A stretch of DNA of 26,802 nucleotides from the IMG/VR virus record IMGVR_UViG_3300033183_000198, positions 1 through 26,802 of that record; one strand, given 5' to 3'. The stretch's first letter is position 1; each line of letters opens with the position of its first letter. The stretch is from a virus. The translations under genes and the position numbers were made by a program. The notes beneath the pieces are model-generated. The model searched no databases. It was given only the letters and a program-made list of their open reading frames with translations, and was not told where the DNA came from. Below, one piece after another: positions 1-8,263 of this stretch.

Positions 1-127
1 ATGCTGGCGTAGCATTGTCACCATCTAACGTACTCCACGCCTTCGCACTACCATTAACAACATAGCTGGTGGCGATATCAGCACCAGCACCTGTTTCCAG
101 CGTATCTGCTATAATCTTGCCAGCCAT
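1..127 (-). CDS. Tail-fibre-like protein, N-terminal part (cut by left edge)
   Basis: This is a 5' fragment of 42 codons with the C-terminus beyond the window. The protein begins MAGKIIADTLETGAGA and continues to a KAWSTLDGD motif. That motif matches the KAWINLDGTGT motif of the next gene upstream, so it belongs to the same family of short tail-fibre or adhesin-like proteins. Its ATG overlaps the TAA stop of the preceding gene by one base (TAATG). The ribosome binding site GGAG lies inside the 3' end of that gene. The role, a virion-surface or receptor-contact protein, is inferred from position downstream of the J-like gene and from resemblance to marine phage fibre proteins. Confidence 0.7.
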   Translation of the reverse strand, partial: MAGKIIADTLETGAGADIATSYVVNGSAKAWSTLDGDNATPA

Positions 128-540
128 TATGCTAAGTCTCCAAATGCTGATGTGCAAACAAAGTCTCTATCCGCAGAACCACTTTCGTTCTGATGAATAG
201 ATGTCTGCAATTGTGATGCGGTTGGGGTTGTGCTAACTCTTAGCCCAGCAATAAAACCTTTGTTTGTGCTAGAGTTATTCATTGTGGACATATTCCAGCC
301 GTAGTTCACATTGTTGAAGCTGTTTGTAAATGCGTTAATATATGCGCCACTTCCATCGTCTGTGACTGAGGCAATGTTTAGCGAATCCAGTGTTGCAATT
401 GTGCCTGTGCCGTCTAGGTTAATCCACGCCTTGAGCAACCCCTGCTGTAGCGATTGCGTTGCAGAACCGCCCTCAGAGGTCACAGTAACAGAGCCAGCAG
501 AAGTCTTGCCAGTGAGTTTGTCTGTAATTACTTCACTCAT
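127..540 (-). CDS. Short tail-fibre-like protein
   Basis: This 137-residue protein is rich in Ser, Thr, Asn and Gly, as phage fibre proteins usually are. It holds the motif KAWINLDGTGT near residue 38, followed by NIASVTDDGSGAY. This pattern recurs in the neighbouring genes and, as I recall, in many marine phage tail proteins. It ends GDLA, as its paralogue does. Its start overlaps the previous stop as ATGA, so translation is probably coupled. No enzymatic motif is seen. It probably decorates the tail tip. The structural class is likely, but the receptor is unknown. Confidence 0.72.
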   Translation of the reverse strand: MSEVITDKLTGKTSAGSVTVTSEGGSATQSLQQGLLKAWINLDGTGTIATLDSLNIASVTDDGSGAYINAFTNSFNNVNYGWNMSTMNNSSTNKGFIAGLRVSTTPTASQLQTSIHQNESGSADRDFVCTSAFGDLA

Positions 541-902
541 GCTAGGTCTCCGTGTGCTACTGCATCATTTCTTGTATCAATGGCAGGATTGTTACTGCCC
601 GGATGATTTACATAAAAGGAACGTGACCGATATGTAGAAGATGATGTTTCTTCGTGCATTACGTCTGATAAGAATGTATTAGAAATGTTTGCGGCAACAG
701 GAAAATCAGCGGCAGACATAGCATTAGTAAGGGTGTGCGTATGGTCACCCGTTCCATTATCAGTCAAAGAAGATATATTAAGGCTTTGGTCAATCGTGCT
801 TACATCTGCCCTAATATATGCCTTTGCCGCACTCTGCTTAGTCAGCGTTACAGGGCTAGAGCCGTCTGATGCTACGATTGTATCTGCTTTTAATGTACTC
901 AT
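537..902 (-). CDS. Short tail-fibre-like protein
   Basis: This 121-residue paralogue of the next gene downstream has KAYIRAD, then LNISSLTDNGTGDHTHTLTN in the same relative place as the neighbour's KAWINLD and NIASVTDDGSGAY, and the C-terminal HGDLA. The codons for GDLA (GGA GAC CTA GCA) also provide the GGAG ribosome binding site of the next gene, seven bases before its ATG. It overlaps genes on both sides by 4 nt. The middle of the protein diverges strongly from its paralogue, as expected if the variable part contacts different ligands. That last point is inference. Confidence 0.72.
   Translation of the reverse strand: MSTLKADTIVASDGSSPVTLTKQSAAKAYIRADVSTIDQSLNISSLTDNGTGDHTHTLTNAMSAADFPVAANISNTFLSDVMHEETSSSTYRSRSFYVNHPGSNNPAIDTRNDAVAHGDLA
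541..554. repeat. Fibre-gene end repeat, copy 1 (embedded ribosome binding site)
   Basis: GCTAGGTCTCCGTG on the plus strand. On the minus strand it encodes the end of the fibre protein (HGDLA) and contains GGAG placed 7 nt before the next gene's ATG. It is identical to the copy at 26701-26714. A variant, GCTAAGTCTCC, is at 131-141. Confidence 0.7.
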
Positions 903-1351
903 GCTATCACCAAGTTACCATTGACAGTCAATGTAACCCCTGTTGCCACTGTCAGGCTAAAGAAAGCCCCAGCGTTATCACCCGATGCGATTGTGGTGTT
1001 TGTATCTAGCTGTTGCTCATGCACCCGAAAGATATCGCCCTTGCCGTTAGTGGTATCACCTGTTGCACCATTTTCGCCCTGAAAGTAGCCAGCACCGCCA
1101 GCCGCAGCCTGTGATGGCTCTGCTGTGTCTGCGGTCTGGTCTACGTCAAATAAATCAATCCACGCATCATCGTCTGCATTCCGCATTTTCAGTTTGTCGG
1201 CTGTTGTATCATACCATAGCTGATAGGCGTAGGTAGTAGATGGCGCAGTTGCGCCAGCGTTAGCACTAACAATAGCAGCCAGCGCATTATTTAAATCTGT
1301 ACGCGTTGCCGGAAATGTTTGGTTATCTATAACGTAATCGTGCTGTGCCAT
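899..1351 (-). CDS. Tail-fibre-like protein next to J
   Basis: This 150-residue protein has the N-terminus MAQHDYVIDNQTFPATRTDLNN. It then has a segment (YQLWYDTTADKLKMRNADDDAW) of the kind common in phage fibre proteins, where a short trimer-forming strand reads xLWYdttadkLkmRn. A Gly/Ala-rich linker follows, then a Thr/Val-rich C-terminus. It lies 3 nt downstream of the J-like gene and overlaps the next fibre gene by 4 nt (ATGA). It is most likely the first fibre attached below the tail hub. This assignment rests on composition, remembered similarity and position. Confidence 0.7.
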   Translation of the reverse strand: MAQHDYVIDNQTFPATRTDLNNALAAIVSANAGATAPSTTYAYQLWYDTTADKLKMRNADDDAWIDLFDVDQTADTAEPSQAAAGGAGYFQGENGATGDTTNGKGDIFRVHEQQLDTNTTIASGDNAGAFFSLTVATGVTLTVNGNLVIA

Positions 1352-1354
1352 TAA

Positions 1355-4153
1355 TTATACCCCTGTCGCAACATAATCAAATAATCTATCTACCACTGTA
1401 TTACTGCTATCTTTAAAGACGATAGTAAACCCTGTTGCGCTCTTACTTGTTATAGCATAAAAATCACCGCTTTGCATATCACCCACTGATATCGCTACAG
1501 CTTGCAGTGTTTTAAACGCTACAGGGAATGTTATCACCTTGCCGCCAGCCGCAGTGCCACTCTGTATATCGTTATCTGACTGCTGCGTATTAGCCATATT
1601 TATATCTATGGTCAATTCCTCTATCGATGGCGTTTCATCGCTCTGTGTGGTGCTTAAAACGGCTTTAAAGCGGAATGCTCGCGCTGTATAACTGCCCACA
1701 ATGAATTGCCGATAGGCTGACCAAGTAGGCGTTCCGGCAGGGTCATCATCTGTAGTGCTAACAAAAATATCCACATCGGTAGCCCCGACATTCGTTGTTG
1801 CCCCTGTTATTTGCGATAGCTGCGTTACCAATAAAGTATAAGTGGCCTGCGCGGTATGCACTGCGCCTAAATCTATATAATCTTCAAATTCATATGTGCC
1901 GGATGCAGAAACTGATGCATTACCGCCATCAAACAAACCAACCGCATCATCAAAATTGCCAGATGCTTGGTCAAATGTATCCGAAGTATCTAGCTGCAAT
2001 TTATCATCTACGATAATTACATTTGTTTTTGTGCCGCCAAAATCCGGATGTTCATCAATGCTATTTACATTCTGGAAGCCTTGTAGTGCAGATACCAGTA
2101 CAATGCTGCTATCTGCATTGGCTGATTGACCGCCCAGCTTATCTTCTGCTTTGATAAAATAAGTGCCTGTCTGCGCTGGTACGGTAGCAGTAGATGCAGG
2201 GCGTGATATCTTAGCCGCCACTGTCTTAGCGTTAGCATATGTTGCGCCAGTTGTTAGCGGTGAATGCCGCACAATATAATGCGAAAGCGTCTGGTCGGTT
2301 ACAGGCGTCCAGCTTAAATCTGCATTCTGACCATTAACATTCACGCTAAAATTAGTCACATCGCTTATTTGCGTAGGTGTAGAGCCGATAGAATGCTGGA
2401 TAGTGGTGTAAGGCGATGCGATGCCCTGCTGCGATATGATACGCGCCCTTACATCGTAGGTAGTATTTGCGACCACGTTATGCAATTCAAAACGCGGTGA
2501 TGATGATACGCCCAACGATATATAGTTAGTGTCTGTAGATTTCTTTGCCTGCACCTCAAACTGATTTGCATAAACGCTAGTAGATGCTGGCGTAGCCACC
2601 AGAACAGCCGTAATCTTTTGATTTACTACTTGCGCCTCATCTGCGGCTGTTAGCGTAGGGGCTGGCAGATTAAATGGCGATGGCAGCGTAGTATTATCTA
2701 GGCTAAATACTTTTTCATTAGCGTTCCAATCATAGACCGCGCTATTGTTTTCGCGTAGGGCTAAATCTACGCCTAAAACAGGTGCGCCACCTTCACCAGC
2801 CGATACGCTAAATGACCATTCAGCAACTTGAAAAACCTTTTGATTAAAGCCTAGCCGCGAATTAGTAACATATACGTTATCGCCAACCGACAAATCAAAC
2901 GCTTTTAAATTGCAATTCATCTGCATAAATATCTGCTGCCGATTGCGATAAAGCGCGATTTTAGCCAATCTCTGCGCCATCGGTGATGATACAGTATATG
3001 GCAAGTTATAATCTAAAAACTTCCTATCCCCACCATCTTCGGCCTCAAATGTGCTAGAAGTAAGTGCCGGATAATCAGCCGCTATGTAATTTGTAACATC
3101 TGGTGAAAATATGCCTTTAATAGCGTTATAGTTATCGCGCTTAGAACGCTTAGTCTGCACATTAATAACATCGATAACATCATCTTCATCAATGGTAACT
3201 GTAGGCGCGACATATTTAGCTACCTTGATAGTAAACTTGCCATTTACATAAGATATAGTGCCGCCACAGCTTGTCACCATTTCTTCTAATATGCGCTTTG
3301 GTGCGTTGCTAGTTTGCATAACTCCGTGAAATTCGTAGCGGTTTTCTGTGCCACCAGCAGCGAGCGCAACGCTTTCATCACATATATTAGCTGCTGTTTG
3401 GAATGCTGTATCGTCAATTTCTGATGCAGATGCGCCCACGCCATAAGTGGTGTTCATCAAATAGTCGCGCATACATAGAGCCGGATTTGCGCTATAAACA
3501 GTTGTTGATGTGCGTGGGTCGTAAACCTTTTTGCCCTCTACGATAGCTGAAATGGTCGGCAATCCATTAGGAAATGCGTTGCGGTCGAAATCTAGCCGCG
3601 CATAAATATAAGCAATCCCTGACAGCTTATGGTCAGCAGACCAGCCTGCGCCACTTTCTGCCACTAAATCACTATCTGCCGCCTGTCCAGCCGTTCCTAG
3701 ATGCGTTTTAATACGCACCTTGCCTGCATATTGTGATGGGGCGGTTACATTACCAGAACCATCTAAAGTAAGTGCTTTATCATCTATATAAATAGTGTCG
3801 AAGCTATTTATTTCATGCGTAGCCACCAGAATAACCAAATGCAGCTTCTGGTCGTTGTCAGTGCTTTCTACGTGTGCTAACAGGCCAGATACGCGCGTTT
3901 TCCCATAAACAAATCTACGCGGATGCGTAGGCTGTTTAATCATCTGCGTTCTGTTTTGCGCCTCAGAAGCATAATCATTATAGCTTGGTAAATCTGGCGT
4001 AGGGGCTAGGGCATTTGCCGCACCAGCAGAGGCAATAGTAACCGCAGCCATCGCCCAGTTACCAGTAAACGCATAAATAGCCGCAGTTACTAGAACGACA
4101 GGGTCTTGTAATGCTTTGGTCGTGCCTTTAACAAACTTTGAAAACCAAGACAT
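1355..4153 (-). CDS. Tail tip / host-specificity protein, lambda J-like
   Basis: This 932-residue protein sits at the end of the tail gene block, where lambda has gpJ. Residues about 15-50 are hydrophobic and Ala-rich. Residues 75-125 carry FVYGKTRVSG and LHLVILVATHEINSFDTIYIDD, typical of the J family N-terminal hub region. Residues about 500-590 and 597-688 look like two fibronectin type III repeats (LSWTPVTDQTLSHYIVR is diagnostic of the second). The remaining 240 residues are beta-rich and probably form the receptor-proximal part. J-type proteins form the central fibre and hub that recognise the outer-membrane receptor. No frameshift or break is seen. The start lies 3 nt after the preceding stop. 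Confidence 0.88.
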   Translation of the reverse strand: MSWFSKFVKGTTKALQDPVVLVTAAIYAFTGNWAMAAVTIASAGAANALAPTPDLPSYNDYASEAQNRTQMIKQPTHPRRFVYGKTRVSGLLAHVESTDNDQKLHLVILVATHEINSFDTIYIDDKALTLDGSGNVTAPSQYAGKVRIKTHLGTAGQAADSDLVAESGAGWSADHKLSGIAYIYARLDFDRNAFPNGLPTISAIVEGKKVYDPRTSTTVYSANPALCMRDYLMNTTYGVGASASEIDDTAFQTAANICDESVALAAGGTENRYEFHGVMQTSNAPKRILEEMVTSCGGTISYVNGKFTIKVAKYVAPTVTIDEDDVIDVINVQTKRSKRDNYNAIKGIFSPDVTNYIAADYPALTSSTFEAEDGGDRKFLDYNLPYTVSSPMAQRLAKIALYRNRQQIFMQMNCNLKAFDLSVGDNVYVTNSRLGFNQKVFQVAEWSFSVSAGEGGAPVLGVDLALRENNSAVYDWNANEKVFSLDNTTLPSPFNLPAPTLTAADEAQVVNQKITAVLVATPASTSVYANQFEVQAKKSTDTNYISLGVSSSPRFELHNVVANTTYDVRARIISQQGIASPYTTIQHSIGSTPTQISDVTNFSVNVNGQNADLSWTPVTDQTLSHYIVRHSPLTTGATYANAKTVAAKISRPASTATVPAQTGTYFIKAEDKLGGQSANADSSIVLVSALQGFQNVNSIDEHPDFGGTKTNVIIVDDKLQLDTSDTFDQASGNFDDAVGLFDGGNASVSASGTYEFEDYIDLGAVHTAQATYTLLVTQLSQITGATTNVGATDVDIFVSTTDDDPAGTPTWSAYRQFIVGSYTARAFRFKAVLSTTQSDETPSIEELTIDINMANTQQSDNDIQSGTAAGGKVITFPVAFKTLQAVAISVGDMQSGDFYAITSKSATGFTIVFKDSSNTVVDRLFDYVATGV

Positions 4154-4156
4154 TAC

Positions 4157-4711
4157 CTAGCCCCATATAATCTGTTTTGACTGCAAATCAGCGACAAATT
4201 CTAGCCCTTTATCGCTAGGGTAGTCTATCTTCTGATCCTCGCTAGTATAACGCCTTTCCCTTGCAATCTCCAAATCTATAAGGCGGCTTTCACCAGTTAT
4301 ATTAACTGTGGCTGTCTCATTACTTTCAGTAATGTTCATAACATCCATATGGCCTTTAAAAAGCACATAGGGCGTATCGTTTATGCTGCCAGTGCTATCT
4401 AACGTGCCAAAGTAAAGCGTAATATCTCTGCCTTGATAGTTTTCTGACAAAGCCGCAGACAATAAGCTAGATGGTATGCCGGAAAGCTGGACATTAATGC
4501 CTGTAGCCTTAATCTCTGATGTTTCATCTACAGTAGTTAACTGCATAAAATCAGCAGCCCCAGAATATGTATCGCCATCGATAGTCAAATTGCCATAGCC
4601 AGTCCATAGCCGGATAGCACCGCCAGAAAAATCCATTTCTACAGCAAAAAACGGCTGAACTTCCGCAGCCGATAAAGAATTAGTAAAATCTGTGCCTAAT
4701 GAACGTGTCAT
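4157..4711 (-). CDS. Tail hub / minor tail protein
   Basis: This 184-residue protein lies between the tape-measure-proximal minor tail gene and J, the position of lambda L/K/I. It is beta-rich, with segments such as AVEMDFSGGAIRLWTGYGNLTIDGDTYSGA and YQGRDITLYFGTLD, resembling baseplate-hub or distal tail proteins of siphoviruses and gene transfer agents (DUF2163-like or gp27/gp44-like folds). I see no Fe-S cysteine cluster like that of lambda gpL and no NlpC/P60 motif, so the lambda L and K activities are not evident. It overlaps the upstream gene by 4 nt (ATGA). Confidence 0.6.
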   Translation of the reverse strand: MTRSLGTDFTNSLSAAEVQPFFAVEMDFSGGAIRLWTGYGNLTIDGDTYSGAADFMQLTTVDETSEIKATGINVQLSGIPSSLLSAALSENYQGRDITLYFGTLDSTGSINDTPYVLFKGHMDVMNITESNETATVNITGESRLIDLEIARERRYTSEDQKIDYPSDKGLEFVADLQSKQIIWG

Positions 4712-5334
4712 AGTGCCTCTACCGCCCCGAATGTCATGCTGTAAAAGCCAGCCTGATTAATCTGCCAGTCTGTAGTATTAGTGCCAAGTCTAAACAGCCC
4801 CACAGCGTTGCTGACTACTACTGTAGCATTATCCGCAGGGCTACTACGCAAATCAGGCCAGATGGCTACTGTAGCCTCACCAGAGGCGTTTGTATCTACA
4901 TCTTCTAGCACTTTATATAACTGTGCGCCTGCGCCAGTGCCTAGCTGTATATAATCGCCTGCCAAAAGGTAGCCTGTTTCGGATGTGGGCAAGCCATCGA
5001 TGGCTAATTCACCGCCAGTTTGCGATGCACCATTTACCACAGGCGTTCCAGCAGTTGTAGATGCTGAACCGCGTGGCGTTGCGCCATTAGGGTCACCCAT
5101 CGTGAATGTGCCATAAGAGCCATACAGCTTCATAAAAAAGCTAATCCATACTTCTGCCTGTGCGCGTTTCATAGGCGGCAGCGTTATATCAGCTTCCCAC
5201 CTCGCGCCAGCGTGTTTGTGGATTTGCTGCTTTAAATTGAAAGGCGATGATGTAGCACTTATGACATTTCGCGCCATAAGATTGATATTTGCTATGCCTG
5301 ATGTGGGGAATGAAAGCGGATAAGTTATAGCCAT
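4708..5334 (-). CDS. Minor tail protein downstream of tape measure
   Basis: This 208-residue protein begins right after the tape measure gene, the position of lambda gpM/gpL or the distal tail protein of other siphoviruses. The N-terminal half contains RWEADITLPPMKRAQAEVW and the phrase GSYGTFTMGDPNGATPRG. The latter is a loop I associate with conserved minor tail proteins in proteobacterial phages. The C-terminus has GLFRLGTNTTDWQINQAGFYSMTFGAVEAL. It probably connects the tail tube or tape measure to the hub. The role is inferred from position and fold-like features rather than a catalytic motif. Confidence 0.6.
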   Translation of the reverse strand: MAITYPLSFPTSGIANINLMARNVISATSSPFNLKQQIHKHAGARWEADITLPPMKRAQAEVWISFFMKLYGSYGTFTMGDPNGATPRGSASTTAGTPVVNGASQTGGELAIDGLPTSETGYLLAGDYIQLGTGAGAQLYKVLEDVDTNASGEATVAIWPDLRSSPADNATVVVSNAVGLFRLGTNTTDWQINQAGFYSMTFGAVEAL

Positions 5335-5337
5335 TGT

Positions 5338-6939
5338 TTATACCCCGAATGCTGAACCAAATGAACCGCCACGCCTTTTAGCATCCAGAACGCCAGAAAC
5401 AGCCGCATTCTGTATTTGCGGCATCATATTCATCACTTCTGTTCTAACTGTTTGCGCTACGCCAGTGCTTAAATTGATAGTTTGGTTTACAGTTACACCG
5501 CCACCGCCATTAGGAATAATCTGCCCTGATGAATTAGGCACAAACATTTCTGCGCCTTGCTCACCCACTATGTAGGCTTTTCCTGCGCTAACTGCCCCAC
5601 CATTAGCCCTAAAGCCGCCAAACATAGCGGCAAATGGATTTCCACCACCACTGCCACCAAGCCCACTCATCAGGCTTCCTAAAGCCCTTTTAGCTGCCAT
5701 ACGCGCTAAATCAGATAAGATGCTGTTAGCCATACTGCGGAAAGCATCCTTTGCGGACATTGTGCCAGTAACCATACCAGCAAAACTATCTTCTAAACGA
5801 CCTAGACCATCGATAGCCATTCTTTCTGTCGCAGATTTCATATCTTTAGATGCTTCGATATATTGCTCGAAAGCTGTTTTGCTGCGCTCGCCTAGATTTG
5901 TAATCTTGTTTCCGATTTCATCATAGGTGACAGGAACGGCTACCATAGCGTCTCTTAGCTTTTTAAATTCTTCTGCGCTTAATCTGGTGCTTTTAGCCAC
6001 TTCTTCAATTGGGTGTACCATCCCAACATTAGCGCGAGCCAATCCTTCCGCGCCTTCTGTAGTCTTTTCCAGATTAGCAATCATGCGTTCAAGGTCTGCA
6101 TTTAGCTGCTCGCCAAATGTAAACTCTTGCATTTCAACGCCAACAAAATTAGCCAATTCTACTAATTCATTTAAAAAGTTTCTAATGCCTAAAGTAGCTA
6201 CATTAATAACTTTCAAAACATTAGTTAAAACAAATTGCGCGAAAGCTGCTAAAGGCGGCAAAACAACGGCTGTTATTTGCTGACCGATAGATGTTAGCAC
6301 CTTGCTCAACATATCAAATCTATCATTAGCAGCTTCAACAGCTTTTGCCTGCTCGCCAGTCAATTCCATAGTTACTGCGTTAAATGATTTCTGCAAATCC
6401 ATCAAAACGCCAGAGCCACCTTGCAGAAGGTTTAGAAGGTTAGTGCCTGACCGCCCTAATAAATCATATGCTATCCTAACCCTGTCGGCTTGATTTGGAA
6501 CGCCCTGCAAAGCATCGGCAACTTCCAACAATAAATCGTTTGTGGATTTTAAGCTGCCATCCTGATTTTTTAAGGTAATGCCTAATTCATCAAAAGAGCG
6601 TTTGGCGATGCCTGTGCCAAGATTGGTTTCAGAAATAACCCTGCTAAATCTGTCCAGTGCTTTATTCAGTGTATCCGCTTCCGCACCAGTCTGCGCTGCC
6701 GCAAACTGTAAACTTTGAAGCTGATTAACTGTTAAACCAATTCTGGCTGATTGCTTTGCTAATTCATCAATCTGTGATGAAAAGCCTTTTAAAGCCACGC
6801 CAGCACCTAAAGCGGCTAGGGCTGTTCTGACGTTGCCTATGGATTTGCCTACGCGCCCCAGACCAGAGCGCACAGATGAAAAGGCCTGCCGCGTTTTGTC
6901 GATGGCTGTTAACTGAATTTTAAGATTTTGGTCTGCCAT
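5338..6939 (-). CDS. Tail tape measure protein, lambda H-like
   Basis: This 533-residue tape measure protein starts with a basic, coiled N-terminus (IDKTRQAFSSVRSGLGRVGKS). A central hydrophobic stretch near residues 213-257 could be membrane-active. The C-terminus is the lambda/TMP type: GGAVSAGKAYIVGEQGAEMF, then VPNSSGQIIPNGGG. Tape measures fix tail length and leave the virion during DNA injection. At roughly 1.5 angstrom per residue this predicts a fairly short tail near 80 nm. The start overlaps the end of the frameshifted chaperone extension in another frame, the usual G/GT/H arrangement. Confidence 0.9.
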   Translation of the reverse strand: MADQNLKIQLTAIDKTRQAFSSVRSGLGRVGKSIGNVRTALAALGAGVALKGFSSQIDELAKQSARIGLTVNQLQSLQFAAAQTGAEADTLNKALDRFSRVISETNLGTGIAKRSFDELGITLKNQDGSLKSTNDLLLEVADALQGVPNQADRVRIAYDLLGRSGTNLLNLLQGGSGVLMDLQKSFNAVTMELTGEQAKAVEAANDRFDMLSKVLTSIGQQITAVVLPPLAAFAQFVLTNVLKVINVATLGIRNFLNELVELANFVGVEMQEFTFGEQLNADLERMIANLEKTTEGAEGLARANVGMVHPIEEVAKSTRLSAEEFKKLRDAMVAVPVTYDEIGNKITNLGERSKTAFEQYIEASKDMKSATERMAIDGLGRLEDSFAGMVTGTMSAKDAFRSMANSILSDLARMAAKRALGSLMSGLGGSGGGNPFAAMFGGFRANGGAVSAGKAYIVGEQGAEMFVPNSSGQIIPNGGGGVTVNQTINLSTGVAQTVRTEVMNMMPQIQNAAVSGVLDAKRRGGSFGSAFGV

Positions 6940-7407
6940 CTTTTGTCACCTTAAAATAAGCCATCCACTCATTAAACTCTGAAAGGCTTAATTCTTCTAT
7001 CTCGCCCTGAGTTTTGTGTAAACGATCCGCCAAAGCCATCATGTTTAGCCTTAACGGATCGCCCTTTAGTTTTTTTCCTGTTGCTCCACGCTTTCTATAT
7101 CGCCAAACATTTTGCCAGCGATATCTGCGATGAGGCTGACAGGCTCGCGCATCAGAACTGGTTTATCTTCCAGCGTAAATACGCGTTCACCGTCTTTTGT
7201 TTCTGCTTTTGCGATAATCAGGTCAATCATGCCTGCGATGGTCATGTTATTGAGAAAATCTTTATGCTTTCTCTGTAATCTGTCCATATCGCCTGCTGTA
7301 ATCGCTCCAACATACAAAAGAACTGGCGCATCATCGCCCCATTCGGGAACTTCGATAACGCGCCTATCTTTATTGCGCTTAGACGCAATCTGATTAGCAA
7401 TAGACAT
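6920..7407 (-). CDS. Tail assembly chaperone GT, made by -1 frameshifting
   Basis: This is the long product of the chaperone gene: codons 1-113 in frame 0, then a -1 shift at the slippery heptamer A AAA AAC (7075-7069), directly before the TAA. The new frame adds 49 residues, beginning LKGDPLRLNMMALADRLHKT and containing the segment ELSLSEFNEWMAYF. That segment is typical of T-type extensions in siphophage chaperones (DUF4035-like). The extension ends at 6920, inside the tape measure start. A 7-bp stem lies 7 nt after the slip site. In lambda, gpGT recruits tail tube subunits onto the tape measure. Most ribosomes should stop at G. The signal is seen directly, and its use is inferred from the family. 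Confidence 0.85.
7023..7075 (-). promoter_or_regulatory. Programmed -1 frameshift signal: slippery A AAA AAC plus stem
   Basis: On the minus strand the codons GAA AAA AAC TAA contain the heptamer A AAA AAC at 7075-7069, in the correct register for tandem -1 slippage. A spacer of 7 nt (7068-7062) follows. Next comes a perfect 7-bp inverted repeat, CGATCCG (7061-7055) and CGGATCG (7029-7023), separated by 25 nt that could take part in a pseudoknot. Heptamer, spacer length and stem match a canonical frameshift element. Confidence 0.85.
7066..7407 (-). CDS. Tail assembly chaperone G (short product)
   Basis: This 113-residue protein (MSIANQIASKRNKDRRVIEV) lies between the tail tube and tape measure genes, the invariant position of siphophage tail chaperone G. 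It is compact and charged with no transmembrane segment, and has the phrase VLLYVGAITAGDMDRLQRKH seen in G-type chaperones of proteobacterial phages. It ends EQQEKN-stop, where the AAAAAAC codons form the slippery site. The chaperone coats the tape measure during assembly and is absent from the virion. The assignment is strong because of the gene order and the frameshift signal. Confidence 0.88.
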   Translation of the reverse strand: MSIANQIASKRNKDRRVIEVPEWGDDAPVLLYVGAITAGDMDRLQRKHKDFLNNMTIAGMIDLIIAKAETKDGERVFTLEDKPVLMREPVSLIADIAGKMFGDIESVEQQEKN

Positions 7408-7414
7408 AAATCAC

Positions 7415-7804
7415 CTAGACAGTAGTTTCAGATAGTGCGCCAGTGCCTTGCATAGAGAAGCTAGCCTCTACCATACCATCAAAGCTGCCAGTGATGGTTT
7501 TGCCAGTGATGATACAAGAACCAGTGTAATATGTATCGCCAGCAGTATCGCCCTCTGGATAAATATTGAGCGTTACAGTTGAGCCTACGTCAAATGTACC
7601 CTGACCAGTTGTATCAGTTTCATCCCACCAGCAATCTACGCTAGCGGTAAATGTCTTTAAACCAGCCAAATAGGTGCGGCTGGTATCGCCCAGCGCGGTA
7701 TCTTCAATGGTATCACCACTTTCTTCGATGGTGTAATTGCGAATTTCTGCAACGGCATTACTGCCGCTTTTCACAGTGCCTTCTGATCCTGCATGAGTTG
7801 CCAT
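7415..7804 (-). CDS. Major tail (tube) protein, V-like
   Basis: This 129-residue protein is beta-rich and acidic: MATHAGSEGTVKSGSNAVAE, EIRNYTIEESGDTIEDTALGDT and the C-terminal SFDGMVEASFSMQGTG. These are typical of siphophage tail tube subunits, which polymerise as hexameric rings. It lies between the tail terminator and chaperone genes. Lambda gpV has an extra Ig-like domain, which is absent here, so this is the minimal tube fold. A strong Shine-Dalgarno sequence (AGGAG, 8 nt before ATG) fits a protein needed in high copy. Confidence 0.85.
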   Translation of the reverse strand: MATHAGSEGTVKSGSNAVAEIRNYTIEESGDTIEDTALGDTSRTYLAGLKTFTASVDCWWDETDTTGQGTFDVGSTVTLNIYPEGDTAGDTYYTGSCIITGKTITGSFDGMVEASFSMQGTGALSETTV

Positions 7805-7819
7805 AATTAAATCTCCTGA

Positions 7820-8263
7820 TTAAGCAGCAGTTTCTACGTCATTTTCGGCTGTTCTATAAACGGCCTCTACAGTAAAGCGTCCTATAGCAAGCGTGGTTTC
7901 ACCATCGCCTGTATAGTCTGCCTCAAACGCTGTAACTTGCAAATCTTTTGACAAGCCACCAAGCGTAACATCTGCCGCTAATGCTTCCTCTACTTCTACG
8001 GCAATAGTGTCTAGCGTGTTATCGGTGTTTGTCATATCTGTTACAAACGCCTCTACGCCAATTTCCAGCCGCCTCATAATTGAACGGCTAATAGTTAAAG
8101 TGTCAAAATCAGTAGTTTCTGATTTCGTAAAAATAGCTAGCGCAGGCAAGTTAGCTTTTTCTAAAGGAAAAACGCGGCTGCGGTAAACATTACTGCCAGT
8201 AGTGTTTAAGCCTGTTAAGGCTGTAACTACTGCATCCCTAATCTGTTTTCTAACGTGCGCCAT
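7820..8263 (-). CDS. Tail terminator / minor tail protein U-like
   Basis: This 147-residue protein starts MAHVRKQIRDAVVTALTGL and continues GSNVYRSRVFPLEKANLPAL. This is the characteristic opening of tail terminator (gpU-like) proteins: a first helix, then a beta strand ending in LPAL. Such proteins cap the tail tube at the head-proximal end and set when tube polymerisation stops. Its start directly follows the stop of the FII-like gene (TAA then ATG), and the tube gene is next, matching lambda order FII-(Z)-U-V. Confidence 0.78.
   Translation of the reverse strand: MAHVRKQIRDAVVTALTGLNTTGSNVYRSRVFPLEKANLPALAIFTKSETTDFDTLTISRSIMRRLEIGVEAFVTDMTNTDNTLDTIAVEVEEALAADVTLGGLSKDLQVTAFEADYTGDGETTLAIGRFTVEAVYRTAENDVETAA

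Noticed and set aside
127-902. The two adjacent fibre genes as one frameshifted gene
   Set aside because: Each has its own start, ribosome binding site and complete paralogous motif set, so they are tandem genes rather than fragments.
1795-2129. Open frames on the plus strand within the J-like gene
   Set aside because: They lie opposite a long, clearly coding minus-strand gene, have no ribosome binding site and show no recognisable protein features.
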